Positions 11,846 through 22,558 of a DNA stretch of 64,000 nucleotides are shown here, piece by piece. The DNA comes from Protea cynaroides (lineage: Eukaryota; Streptophyta; Magnoliopsida; Proteales; Proteaceae): the NCBI GenBank assembly GCA_028583415.1, contig CM053276.1, positions 116,837,002 through 116,901,001 of the forward strand, read 5' to 3'. A model generated the notes under the pieces. The model did not search any database. It saw only the letters and a program-made list of their open reading frames with translations, and was not told where the DNA came from. The position numbers and the translations under genes were made by a program. The first letter of the stretch is position 1. Each line of letters begins with the position of its first letter.

Positions 11846-12206
11846 TTTATTTTTCTTTCTCATAAATAGCACCCAAAAATAAAACCAAACCTATTTAAAA
11901 ACAAAAAATTGAAAAAAATAAAAATAAAAATGGATCCAAACTAAGCCGAAATTAGTCGTCTTTACTAAATACCATTAACCCTTCTTCTCTTTCTTCTTCG
12001 TTTTCCCCAAATACATTGATGTTCTGCAATCGCAATTTCAAAATGTAGAACCGTAGGCGATGGCTTGTGATTTCAGGCAACTTCCTTCCCAAATCTTAAG
12101 AGATATCTCATGATCCAAACGACATAGGGTTATTTCCAAACTTTTTGGCAGCCTCCGACGAGTTGATAGTTAGCTACGATGAAGAATCTTCTCCAATAGG
12201 ATTTTC
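11846..12206. other. Intergenic, no gene recognised
   Basis: AT-rich sequence following the MULE target duplication. No frame, repeat end or RNA gene is apparent. Confidence 0.5.
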
Positions 12207-12400
12207 TTTTCTTTTTTTTTTTTTTTTTTTTGTGAGTATATATTTTTATTAAAACCCAAAGGAAAAGGAGGGCACAAACACACCTCCACGAGGAGAGAGA
12301 ACCCCTAAAGGAGGACCAAAACAACAGAAAAAAAGACAAGCCCAAGGCCAACCTCCAAAGAAGAGGGAACAAGCTCCCTCTACTAAGAAATCAAACAAGA
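12207..12400 (-). mobile_element. Possible LINE-like 3' tail (minus strand)
   Basis: A run of about 20 T at 12210-12231 followed by GTGAGTATATATTTTTATTAAAAC reads on the minus strand as a 3' end with an AATAAAAA-type signal and a poly(A) tail. That is the look of a non-LTR retrotransposon or retroposed cDNA. No reverse transcriptase or RNase H sequence was found beside it, so the class is uncertain. Confidence 0.4.
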
Positions 12401-13640
12401 AATCAAGGACCCATAACAAAAACTTCAAAAATAAGAACTACAACTTAAGAACTGCTTCATCTGGTCTGGAAACTCCGTCCCAGTCCATCGTGAAATTGAT
12501 GCCCGAGGAATCCTTAACGAATAATTCTATGCGGTGTTCTCCAGAAGATGAGTTAGAGATTGTCCTCGCAAGGCAAGCCACTTCTTCTCTCTCTTCATTC
12601 GAGGAACAGTACTGACATGTATTGTCTTTAGGTCTAGCATACCAGGAATCTTCACACATAAAATCATCATCCCCCACCCCAACGGAGGGAGAGAGGTCTT
12701 GCACGGTTGCCAGCGGGGTTAGATACAAAGGCCTGGAGAGGTCATGCAAGGACTCCGAGGTACAAGCTGAAGGAAAGAGCAAGGAAGTAAAGGAATTCAT
12801 TCCACTGCGAAGCTACGAGTATGACACATAGGGCTGGAAAGAGAGAGCAGAATCAGGGGGTGGTTGGATAACTCAGATGGTTGGAAACCAAGCGGTCTAG
12901 CAATAGCATGGTTCGGTAAGGAGTCAGAGGGGTTGGATGGGGGGCCAGTTGGTGGTTGGATCTAGGAATCAAGGCTTGATATAAACGCCACCCCAGGGAC
13001 GTCAACATCCAACAACCCTAAAATGATATAGCAGGGAGCAGATCAGGGAAGGCCGGTCCATCGACAGAGGGGATCAGGAATGGGGGGCCCCTGGGGGAAG
13101 GGGAATCAACTCTCTTTCCATCAGACCACCCCTCATCACCCTGAAAATCTTCCCCAACCGACAAAGGAAAAGGATGAATAATGGCTAGGGGGTCGGATTA
13201 AAGGAGGGGGGAAAGGATTAGGATACCAGCTCTAGAAGGACTACCAAATTCAGGGTCTGTAGTAGTGCTCACCTTTCCTCGGTTCCTCTGTGAGACCAGA
13301 AAGCCTGGCCGAAGAAAGAGAGAAAAAGGAGTGGAGCTATGGGATTAGCCAGCAGGTTAATTGAGTGCACACAAGGGAGAGACAGGTGGGTGGCGATGGA
13401 TAGTTGGATACTGTAAAAGGCCAGGGACCACGTTAGGCAAAGCTGATACAAATGAGATGCCACGGTCAGCCAGACTGCTAAAAGGGGGATGGGGTTATCA
13501 AAATTGGGAGGCGTGCATGGGATTGAAGAACCTGGACAATTACCTGGTGCAATCACAGCAGGGGAAGGAAGGGATTGGACACAGCCCAAAAGAATAGGTA
13601 TCAAGGCATGCAATTTTGACAGCTGGTCGACGGAGGGGGA
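12401..13640. other. Unassigned repeat-like region
   Basis: GC-richer than its surroundings, with several medium open frames on both strands (for example 12438-12800 minus) but none with a recognisable domain. The composition and its place next to a poly(A)-like tail suggest that it could be the 5' body of a retroelement, for example LINE ORF1. This is only a guess from context. Confidence 0.3.
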
Positions 13641-15003
13641 AGGACCACTGTAATTTCGGTAGGTTTTTTCTTATATTCTTCTCCCGCGACGTAGGGTTTT
13701 GAAAAAGCAACCTAATATTCCTTCCTTCCTCCGACGATAAGTTGTTCCTTTCATTTTCTTCTTCATTTTCCCTCTACGATTCTTTGATTTCAGGAGCTTA
13801 TTTGATGGTTCTGTATACTGAAATTGAAGTCTAATTTCGAACTAGTCTTGTGTGAAGTAGAATTAGGTTTTTAGAATCTTTTAATGTCACTGTGTGTAAA
13901 TTTTTGTAATATTGCTCTTAATAGAAGTGTAAATGGCAAACAAGAAAACCATTGTTTATCATTACGAGAGATGTGTAGAAATGAAGAGAATAAATGCAGA
14001 CACATATACGGGAATATTGATATGGTGTAAGATGCATATTATTCAATCTTGCTATCTATACCAGAGGAAAGAATGGTTAAGTTTATGGTTAAAGCAATAT
14101 TACCCGATGGTGTTGAAGAACTGGTGATACTTTTTTATGCTGATGTGGTAAAGTTGTTCAGCCTCTATGAATCCGAGGATATAGTTATATATTCCCTTAT
14201 ATGTCTATGCAGTTGACGTGTGTGAGTTACCAACTACAAATTACACTGTCAATGGCTACCTAGATCCATAACAACCAAACCATCACAAAGGCAGTTGAGG
14301 AGAATGGGGGAGGGGGGCCATAAGTGATCAGGAGGCTGCTACTATCACAATGAAAAAAGAAGAAGATGCTGAGTTTTTTAATCATATGTCTGATGAAGAT
14401 AGTGTAAGAGCAAATGATATAGATTAACCAGTTGATGTAGTCACAATGGAGATTGGGCAAGTTTTCCCAATTCTTGCTGCATTTAGATTGCACTTAAAGG
14501 ACTTTGTGATACAAGAAGGGATTGAAATCATAAGGTTGAAGAATGAAAAACACAGGATGACAGTAGTATGTGCCAACGATGACTGCCCATGGAGAGTATA
14601 GGCATAAAAAACCAGTGATAAAGTGACTTTCACGGTAAAGTCTTTTCGGTCGGATCACAACTGTACAAGAGTGCCAAAAAATCAAGATGTCACATCTAAA
14701 TGGATAGCTAGTAAGCTGCCCAATAGACTCAGGGCAGATTTAGAAATGAAAAGTGAAAGTATGTAGGCAGAGAGGAAGCGATACCTGGACAAGGAGGCCG
14801 TGGAGATGGTTGGAGCTGGAAGTGAGGATGAGAGAGGGGGGGTCGACTAGACTTGGCATAGATGGTTGAGTGTAGCCTTAGTAGGGAAAGATACTCTCAA
14901 TAAATTTCACATGGAGAGCCATGTAAATGCATCTAGAAGAGATGTGAAGACACCAATAGCAATTATGTAGAGAACTATAGCCAAGGATAACGCAAGGCTT
15001 GGA
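13641..15003 (+). pseudogene. Decayed Mutator-like transposase (MURA N-terminal part)
   Basis: A leader-like stretch precedes an ATG at 13933 (MANKKTIVYHYERCVEMKR). After frameshifts, 14430-14800 reads as the MuDR-type DNA-binding domain: FPILAAFRLHLKDF, then a lysine-rich segment with TVVCANDDCPWRV, then SDHNCTRVP and TSKWIASKL. Such order (CPW motif then H-C pair) is typical of plant MURA proteins. In-frame stops at about 14597, 14764 and 14848 show that it is dead. It is cut at about 15003 by a minus-strand copia element, so the catalytic DDE domain is absent. Confidence 0.75.
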
Positions 15004-15606
15004 TCAATAATCAAATTTGTGAGCATTGTAAGGTCTTAGCAATGGATATATAGCACACCCAAAAACTTTTAAGAAATTGTAAGCAGGTGGTTTTGTATAT
15101 AAAGTGTAAAATGGGCTACTTCCAATGAGAACAGTGGTTAGTAGTCTATTGATCAAGTATACTACTATCTTAACGGCATATGACCAAAAACGCATGGATA
15201 AAGAGGCATGGGAAAGAAGCTTTAAACTAGTATCAATAATATGTCAAATTTTTCGCTCGGCAACATCATTTTGCTCATGTGAATGAGGACAGGCTACACG
15301 ATGGATTGTTCCACATTGTTGATGATACTTATTTAAGGTTCGAAATTCTCCTCCCGAATCTGATTGAAATGCCTTAATGGATTTAAAAAATTAGCGTTCA
15401 ACCATATTTTTAAATTTGACAAAGAAGGAAGGAATTTCAGATCTTTTTGAAACAGGATATAACCAAGTAAATTTAGTTTTGTCATCAATAAAATAACAAA
15501 GTACTTGGGGCCAGTAGTATATAAGATTGGAACGGATCCCAATACATCATTAAAGACTAGATCAAGTGTCTCAGTACTTAAAGAACCAGTGGGAGGCAAT
15601 GGATTT
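15004..15606 (-). mobile_element. Ty1/copia integrase fragment (minus strand)
   Basis: Two minus-strand frames carry parts of the copia integrase: 15599-15333 (core region, diverged) and 15195-15004 (YLINRLLTTVLIGSSPFYTL and LKVFGCAIYP, the conserved C-terminal part of the core). The frame breaks between them. There is no RT or RNase H, so the 3' half and 3' LTR were lost at the boundary with the MURA fragment. Confidence 0.8.
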
Positions 15607-16493
15607 TTATGAGACTTTCTGATATAACAAAGAACAAGGACTGAAATTCAAGGAATCACATGAAAGAGAATTATTAGATAAAAGATGGCGAACTATACTA
15701 GGCTTGGGATTACCTAAACAAGCATGCCAATAGTCAACAGTAGTGTATTCACCAATGTGAGCAACCAAAGGCGGTGGTTTATTGGTAGGAAGAAGGCCTT
15801 GTAGCTGGTACAACACATCCTTAAGGCTTCCTTGGAATAAAGGCTTCATGGTCACCTGATCTCGCACAACAAAAGAGTTATTATCTTTGGTGAATTGATG
15901 CACAGATAATAAATTTTTAGTAATATGTGGCACATGTAGGATATTGGATAAATGAAAATGATTGGTGGTGGATGATGACATGAGTTTAAAAGAGCCAATA
16001 TTACTAATGCTTAATCCTATGTCATTACCAATTTTTAGTTTGTCCTTACCATTGTAGCTATGGGAATGTTGGACATTGTTCATGTCATGCGTGACATGAT
16101 GGGTAGCCACAGTATCTAGGAACCAATCCATCATTGATGTGGGTGAAGTAGGAAGGATGCCGGTTATGTTTGCAGCAGGAGCAGGCCGTGAGTTACTATA
16201 GTATCGAAAATTGCATTTGGATGCAATATGGTTGTTAAGGTTGCCAATCTAACATCTCTCTCTCTCTCTCATTTCTTTTTTGGTTTCCATTACCTCGGTT
16301 ATAAGTCGGATTGGTGAAATCCGAAGGAGGAGGCATATGGGATGAATGGGAATGAGTAAAGGCATTTAGAAGCGGTGGTATAGTTTGCTTCAATAAAGGT
16401 AGGTGTTGTTTGTTGATGCATTTCATAACTGAGAAGAAGGCTATGGAGCTCAATGAATGCTATTGCTTCAGATTTTGTTGCCAAGGCAGCAAC
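15607..16493 (-). mobile_element. Ty1/copia protease and gag C-terminal region (minus strand)
   Basis: The frame 16134-15607 starts with WFLDTVATHHVT, the copia protease site in which the usual DTGA is DTVA, a probably inactivating change. LSNILHVPHITKNLLSV and a gag-pre-integrase part (YWHACLGNPKPSIVRHLL) follow. Sequence from 16134 to 16493 corresponds to the C-terminal part of gag. A solo LTR interrupts it at 16494. Confidence 0.85.
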
Positions 16494-16778
16494 TGTCACA
16501 CCCCAATTCTGATCCAACCAGAACGGTGTGAGTGAACCGTCATTGAACCAACGGTTCACACCAGGATCTCGAATAGGCCGTGTCCACCCATACAAACCAA
16601 TTACACATAACCACAATCAGAATATAAATATACAAGTGGAAGACTTTAAATAGAATGAACTGAGTATCTATTGATAATTTAAATAAATATCTCATTATTC
16701 AAATTCAAACATAAAATAATAATCTTTTACATCTCTTAATAACAAACAAAAATAACTGAAACAAATAAATAAAATCCA

Positions 16779-16913
16779 TCACAGGTACACGCAGAAAGGA
16801 CACTCGCATGAAGCGTCATGCTCGTCCTGTCCTGCCTGTACGTCCAACGCTGCAACACCACCATACGTCGGAGCGTTTACGTAATCGTCCACAGTATAAC
16901 CTGGATCCAGATC
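16779..16913 (-). CDS. Conserved 44-codon LTR frame, copy B
   Basis: The frame is open from just after a TTTTAG acceptor-like site and ends in TGA. Seen directly: it begins D-L-D-P-GYTVDDYVNA, then GGVAALDVQAG and DEHDAS, and ends C-E-C-P-F-C-V-Y-L. It is 135 nt including the stop, as in the other four LTR copies. Against copy E, 18 sense codons differ and 13 of these are synonymous. There is no in-frame ATG at its start, so it must be reached by splicing or from upstream. Function unknown; the cysteine motif might bind metal. Confidence 0.6.
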   Translation of the reverse strand, partial: DLDPGYTVDDYVNAPTYGGVAALDVQAGQDEHDASCECPFCVYL

Positions 16914-17815
16914 TAAAACAAGATGTGCACAAAGGGTGAGCTCACAACACAGCTCAGTAAGACAATCAGACAGTTTCACAATATTATGCATGAGTAACAA
17001 TCATTTTATGTTGTGGTCTGGTTTTAAGTTTACAATGTGCTATAGAAAGGTTTGGTGGCCCCCGCACCTCTATACACGAGTGTGTGGCGTCCTACAGTAA
17101 TCACACTACCACCAACCCACATACACCCATCATGGAATAGAGATAGAGCTAAGGTATACCCGCACCTCCCCTGATACTCTACCCATACCAGTACCTAAGC
17201 CTCTCGCGGCCGGGGCTCGCAAACCTGGGCTCGCAACTAACCAATCCTATATGTCAACAATGTATGCTCTATCCCAGCACAGCCGTCTACGGCATAGAGA
17301 TAGAGCTAGAGCGTGTAGGCCGGGTCGGAGACCACCAAACCTCACCTCCCCCTGATACCCTATCCGCAACTAACCCACTAGGATAGAAACAATACGCAGG
17401 TAGACCCTATCCCAACATAACTCCCTACAGCATAGAGATAGAGCTAAAGCATCGTGGACAAGCCAGCGTCGACTCGGAATCCTCAGTACCACCCAACGAT
17501 GGCCGGGACAACATCAATATCAGAGACCACCGTACCACGATCTTCCCCTGATACCCCACCCGTACCAAGCACATTAAGATAGAATACTACAAAAGGTGCC
17601 AGTGTGAAGAGCGATCCCAGGCCCATGCCCCACTCCACACACCAACGAAAACAATCACATGCCTAACAATCACATCCTATGAATGCATGAACAATAATAA
17701 TAACTGAAAGTAAAGGATGGCATGTGAATATGCACAAACATCACATCATAGATATTCAATGATTAACAACGATTTACTGTCCATTAATTATTAGGTTTAG
17801 GTCAGATTCCCTTAC

Positions 17816-17875
17816 CTGACGCTCGTTCGATTACTTGCTCCACGTCGCAAGATCCAAATGATAAGTCACAGCGTC
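17816..17875 (-). other. 60-nt exon-like segment upstream of the LTR frame, copy B
   Basis: Bounded by an acceptor (TATTATGTAG) and a donor (CAG, then GTAAGG) on the minus strand. Spliced to the 135-nt frame it stays open in the same phase and reads RCDLSFGSCDVEQ, then RAS, joined to D of the conserved frame. Copy D has the same length and borders. Confidence 0.5.
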
Positions 17876-18536
17876 CTACATAATATTAGGGTTTCATTAG
17901 AATATATTATTTAGGGTTTCATGTTGGTCGGAAACCAACAGGGTTACAAAATACCCTCACAGAGCTGACCGGTGGCATGTACCGGTCGCAACTCTGTAGG
18001 AAAGACTGGCGACCGGTATAGTCAGCCGGTCCCCCCACAGATAACCTCCCGAGAGGTAGCGGTCGCAACATACCGGTCGCACTATGTGCAACCGGTATAG
18101 TCGACCGGTATGTCTCCGGAAGACCATACATGGGTTTTTCGACTGTCGTCGATCATCCTCCATGGATTCTCAGGGTTTCTCCTATCCATTCTAAGTCTAG
18201 GCTTTGAGTTAGAGTTATCCCCAACTCATTCAAGTCTCGTTTCGATGAATATCATCTCGAAACTCAAATCTAGGGTTTGACGGCAACTTAGGGTTTATTG
18301 GCCAATTTAGGGTTTTAGATCAATACCTACTTTGTATGGTATTGATCCACCCACACAACTATCATAGGGTAAGAAGATGGATTCAAACACTTACCGTTGA
18401 CAGGCGTAGCGTGAGCTTCGTCAAACGGTAATGGCGGCACCTCCTTCTTCTTCCTAGCTCCTTCTCCTTTCCAAGCTCTTTCTCTTCTCTAGGGTTTGTG
18501 AGAGACAATGGAAAGGATTTGAGGGGTTTAAGGGTG

Positions 18537-18544
18537 TATTTATA
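18537..18544 (-). promoter_or_regulatory. TATA box of LTR copy B
   Basis: TATAAATA on the minus strand, at the same relative place in the LTR as the box at 30138 in copy D. It lies about 140 bases before a CAACG/GTAAGT donor site (18395). It is the likely LTR promoter core. Confidence 0.6.
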
Positions 18545-18852
18545 GGCTAGAAATAGGGTTTAGTAACCCTACTAGGATTAGGAAACTTCTAGGATTCGAA
18601 ATCAGGAAAATGGGACCCGCAGAGACTAATTTCCAAATTCCCGCACATCGCTGTGCAGGCCATACCGGTCGACCGGTACCATCATCCGGTACCATCGACC
18701 GGTATACCTAAAATCAGGTATAATTGGTCGACTTCGGTCCGATTTCGTACCTGTTTGTTATCCGCTTGCCCCGTCTGGCTCGCTGATGATCGGAAGACCT
18801 GTCACGACACAAAACCAAGGTTCGACCGGGTTTTCAGAGTGCGGGTCTTACA

Positions 18853-19470
18853 GCAACAATATTACTATAGTCGCTGCCAAGATTCTAAAAAATAATTGCA
18901 TTAAGCTTTTCAATGGAGATAGGCTTATTTGCAGCCGAAAGTTGGTCAGAAATGTACTTGACTTCTCGTAAATATGTGGTTATGGGTTTGTCACCTTTGC
19001 TTGTATTCTAGAATTGCATATGTAGCTGAAAGATGCTTGTGTGAGATAGAGCACCAAAGGCCGACTGTAGTGCCTTCCATACCTCGGCCGCAGTAAAGAG
19101 TCTGACTACATAAGGAAGAGTATCAATCGTTAAGGAGGCGAGAAGCCAACTTACAACAAGCTGGTCCTTCTTGATCCATTCTGCATATTCAGGATTATTA
19201 ACTAGAGCAGAGGTATCATCCCTTATGATCATTTTAGGTGGACAGACTGAAGTTCCATCTATGTATCCCAATAGGTCTCGACTGTGAAGGATGGGAAGAA
19301 ATTGAATCTTCCATAACAAGAAGTTGTCGGCCGACAGTTTAACAGTAAGGTGCTAATGATAAAGAGATGGATAAGGGATGGTATTCACCATTGCAGATTG
19401 AATAGAAGGAGAAGAAGCAGAAGTTGTGTTGGAGGTCATTACAATGAAAACAGAATGGCTACTGATACCA
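18853..19470 (-). mobile_element. Ty1/copia gag (minus strand) with primer-binding site
   Basis: Continuation of the copia element split by solo LTR copy B. The minus frame at 19319-19008 reads as the copia gag UBN2 region: LLGYIDGTSVCPP, then WIKKDQLVVSWLLASL and AAEVWKALQSAF. The primer-binding site TGGTATCAGT (complement of initiator Met-tRNA) lies at about 19461-19470 beside the LTR end. Confidence 0.85.
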
Positions 19471-19849
19471 TGTAAAAATTCAAAGTTCAGATTTTGTGTT
19501 GTAATTCACCTTGCTTCTATTTGGTGTTGTACTGTATTTAAATAGAAAAATCAATCCGTTGAGATAACAATGGTTACAAAAATTATTACAAAAATCATAT
19601 CTTATCCAATCAATTGAGTTGGCACCGGCCGGTTACAAAAATTATTACCAAAATATACTGAAACTTACATTCATGAAATAACTTGATAAGTAGGTACATA
19701 TATAATGACTTCAATCACAAGCTAATCACAAGCTGAATGGAAGAAGCAAACTAGTGAATATTGTTCCTACGACATAAGACCAAAAGATCATTATTACTTT
19801 CCATCTCCACCACAAGCTGGTAATAGCTCTTTCAAAGTGTCTCTTAACA
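19471..19849 (-). mobile_element. Ty1/copia 5' LTR (minus strand)
   Basis: On the minus strand it begins TGTTAAGAGAC and ends TTTTTACA directly against the primer-binding site, giving a 379-bp LTR with TG...CA ends. No 3' partner is in the window, so its age cannot be estimated. Confidence 0.75.
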
Positions 19850-20325
19850 CCCTGATGCTAAATTTATAATCATTAATAATATTTAAGGGTCGAGACCAAA
19901 TTAATCCAGGTTAATATAGATGTGCAATGTATAGTAATATTTAAGGGGTTAAAGTTTTCTAATCCATTGTATTCATGTGTCATTTTACAAGAAAGGTGAA
20001 ATGACTAAGGGTAGACTGATCATTTCACACTCTATATGAGAAGGCACATGACATAATCAAGAGAGCATTTTCTCCCAATATTTAAAGAATGAGACTAATA
20101 TCTTCGTAACTCGTGAATCAAGATTAACTATTGTACACAGTATTGGGTTCTGATGCCTTCAATGTGGGGAGATCCTTTGGTAATGTTCTTCAGATAATCC
20201 CTCTTGACTTTTGATTTTACTGCAAAATGCAAGGGTGGATGGCTGACTTAAAGAGCACATCCTAACATGATGCACCCAACTAAACTTATGAACTCATTAG
20301 TGGAAACAAGTGGATATTATAAATT
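19850..20325. other. Intergenic, no gene recognised
   Basis: AT-rich sequence between the copia 5' LTR and the DNA transposon end at 20326. Nothing coding or RNA-like was found. MURA sequence does not resume here. Confidence 0.5.
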
Positions 20326-20846
20326 AGGGAAAAAGACAGTTACCTCCTTTGTAACTTATCTTAATGACAGTTGATCACCCAAGTTTTAGGAAAAGACAAA
20401 TACCTCCCCTAAAAATACTATTAAAATATAAATAAACCCACGCCGTTAAGAATATTCCATTAGATGCTAAAGGTGAGAGGTCGATTTTATTTTAATAACC
20501 AAATTAACCCTCTTTACAAGGGTGACTGACTTAAAAAAAATGGAGTGCAAGAGACGATGGCGGTGGGCTTTCTATTGACAAAAAAAAAATGAAGAACTCG
20601 AAATTGACATGAAGCTCTACGAAACTCAGTTCGCTAAGAAAGGGGATGAAGCTCTACGATGGATTTTAGTTTGAGATTATTCGAGGATGCTCGGAGAAGA
20701 TAAAGTCTCGAAAGATTTTCGCTTTCGTTTTTTTCTCCTCTGATTTTCTCTTTGAGTATTTTTTTTTCTAAAAAAATCTCCAAAAGTACCTCTACGTAGA
20801 TTCCAGAAGTGAAAAGTTTCATGAGAATGAGACGGAAAGAGAAAAC

Positions 20847-21303
20847 TATCGCACCCCAATTTCGACTGAACCAGAAGTGTGAGTGAATACTAAACCAACA
20901 GTTCACACCAGGATCTCGATAAGACCGTGTCCACTTACACAAACTAATAAACATAACTGTAATTAGAATATAAATAAATACAGCGGAAGTCTTAATACAA
21001 ATGAACTCAGTTCTATATTATAAAATATAGTTAACCATTTATCTAATAAACCAAAACGTAAATAATACTTATTACATCGTTTATAAATCCAACTGGAAAC
21101 AAAATAAAATAAACTAAAATTATCTTAGAGATACAAGCAATAAAGGCACACGCATGAAGCGTCATGCTCGTCCACCCCTGCTTGCACATCTAAAGCAGCA
21201 ATAGTCCCATACGTTGAAGCAGCAACGAAGTCTTCCACAGTATAACCTGCATCAACATCTAAAAATGGTGTGTACACAAGGGTGAGCTCACAACTTAGCT
21301 CAG
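20847..21303 (-). mobile_element. Ty3/gypsy LTR fragment, copy A (minus strand)
   Basis: The sequence TATCGCACCCCAATTTCGAC matches the plus-orientation left end of copy B (TGTCACACCCCAATTCTGA). AAAAC at 20842-20846 matches AAAAC at 33678-33682, right after copy F. Copies A and F are therefore the two ends of one minus-strand LTR insertion, now split and internally deleted. It breaks off at 21303. Confidence 0.75.
21125..21259 (-). CDS. Conserved 44-codon LTR frame, copy A
   Basis: 135 nt ending in TAA, preceded by ATTTTTAG. It begins D-V-D-A-GYTVEDFVAA, has IAALDVQAG and DEHDAS, and ends C-V-C-L-Y-C-L-Y-L. Length and all four cysteine/aspartate landmarks are kept although the surrounding LTR is truncated. 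No start codon is seen in the frame. Confidence 0.55.
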   Translation of the reverse strand, partial: DVDAGYTVEDFVAASTYGTIAALDVQAGVDEHDASCVCLYCLYL

Positions 21304-22558
21304 TGTAAGCACCCCATTTTTGTCATCCCAACTGAACAAAGTCCTACTGGTGTGTGGACAACAAAGGAAGAGGGATGAATGCAAGGTTTGGATATTGGCT
21401 ACGACTTTGAGGAGGTTTTCAATGGACCCCACAGCAAGGTCATGGGCTGCAACCTGCATGGATGCGTAGGTCTTGGAAATACCTTCAAGATGAGACCAGA
21501 ATCACTCATTTCTGATGTTAAACGAAGAAGATATGACGATTTTAGTCTGGGAATAAGAATAAAGGTATTTTCTAATGATTAATAATCATCAAGAGCCTAT
21601 ATGCAAATTATCATAAGTTTAATTATTTAAACTTCATCTTCTCATATCTTGCTCATCTTATGTCCAAATAAAGTGATTCCAGTGCCATTATGCCTCATTT
21701 TTTGTGCTCTATAAAGTGGACGTAAAAAATCTGGAGTAGAGGTCTCCGATGATCCCATACAGAGCCGCAAGCCGATATGACTGTTTAAACTTTAATTCCT
21801 CATAATTTTATTATCCGACATCTAAATCGGGTAATTCAAGTCTCGATATGTTTCATTTTTAGTGCTCTACAAAGTAGAAATGAAGGATTGAGACAGAGGT
21901 CTCTGAGGCATCCCATGCAGAGTGGTTAGCGGAATTATCATAAATTGACCTTTTTAAACTTTAGAAATTCATAAGTTGGTCATTTTACATCCAAATGAGG
22001 TGATTTAAGCTCTAGTATTTTTTATTTTCAGTGTTCTACAAAGTGAAAGTAGAAAATTTAGGGCAGAGGTTGTCGAAAGATTCCATGCAGAGTGGTTAGC
22101 CGAATTATCGTAAATTGGTATCAATAAATTTCAAAAATTCATAAGTTGCCCATTTTACATCCAAATGAGGTGATTTAAGCTCCAGTATTTCTCATTTTTA
22201 GTGTTCTATAAAGTGAACGTAGAAAATTTGGGGTAGAGGCTGTCGAAAAATTTCATGCGGAATGACAGCGGAAATGACCTATTAAATGATAGAGAGAAAA
22301 ATAAATCTTGGCCCAACCCAGCTCAACCCATATCCCTCCAGGCATGCGACCGCTATGTCTCGGTCAGAATTTTAATTCTGACCGGTCGACTATACCGGTC
22401 GCAGCATATTCTACAGGGGTGCGACCGGTCAGCACCAGAATAGCCAGAAAAATCTCTGAAAAATTTTAAAATTTTGTAAATTTAAATACTCCTTTTGGCG
22501 ACTGTTTTGCCTTATATTGTTCAAGACTAACACCACTATTGTTTCATTTTCATGTGTT
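21304..22558 (+). mobile_element. Divergent LTR or leader sequence before gag
   Basis: It starts TGTAAGCACCCC at the break in copy A and runs to the gag ATG at 22559. It has four diverged tandem units and, at about 22364-22432, the CCGGTCGAC-type words seen in the other LTRs. No primer-binding site for tRNA-Met is seen before gag, so the 5' LTR/leader of the gypsy element has been replaced or rearranged. Confidence 0.5.
21643..22270. repeat. Four diverged tandem units of ~160-170 bp
   Basis: Units begin near 21643, 21802, 21971 and 22141. Each carries a variant of CATTTTACATCCAAATGAGG followed by GTGTTCTACAAAGTG and a CCCATGCAGAGTGG word. The last two are closest to each other. Progressive divergence suggests old tandem growth. 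Confidence 0.8.

Larger units (their letters stand above)
16494..18852 (-). mobile_element. Solo LTR of the Ty3/gypsy family, copy B (2359 bp)
   Basis: It starts TGTCACACCCC and ends GGGTCTTACA in plus orientation, flanked by GCAAC at 16489-16493 and 18853-18857. Its complement begins TGTAAGACCCGCACTC, the same start as the 3' LTR of the gypsy element at 29831, so it is a minus-strand member of that family. No internal sequence remains. It carries the 135-nt frame, the 60-nt exon-like segment, a TATAAATA box and palindromic word clusters described separately. Confidence 0.9.
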
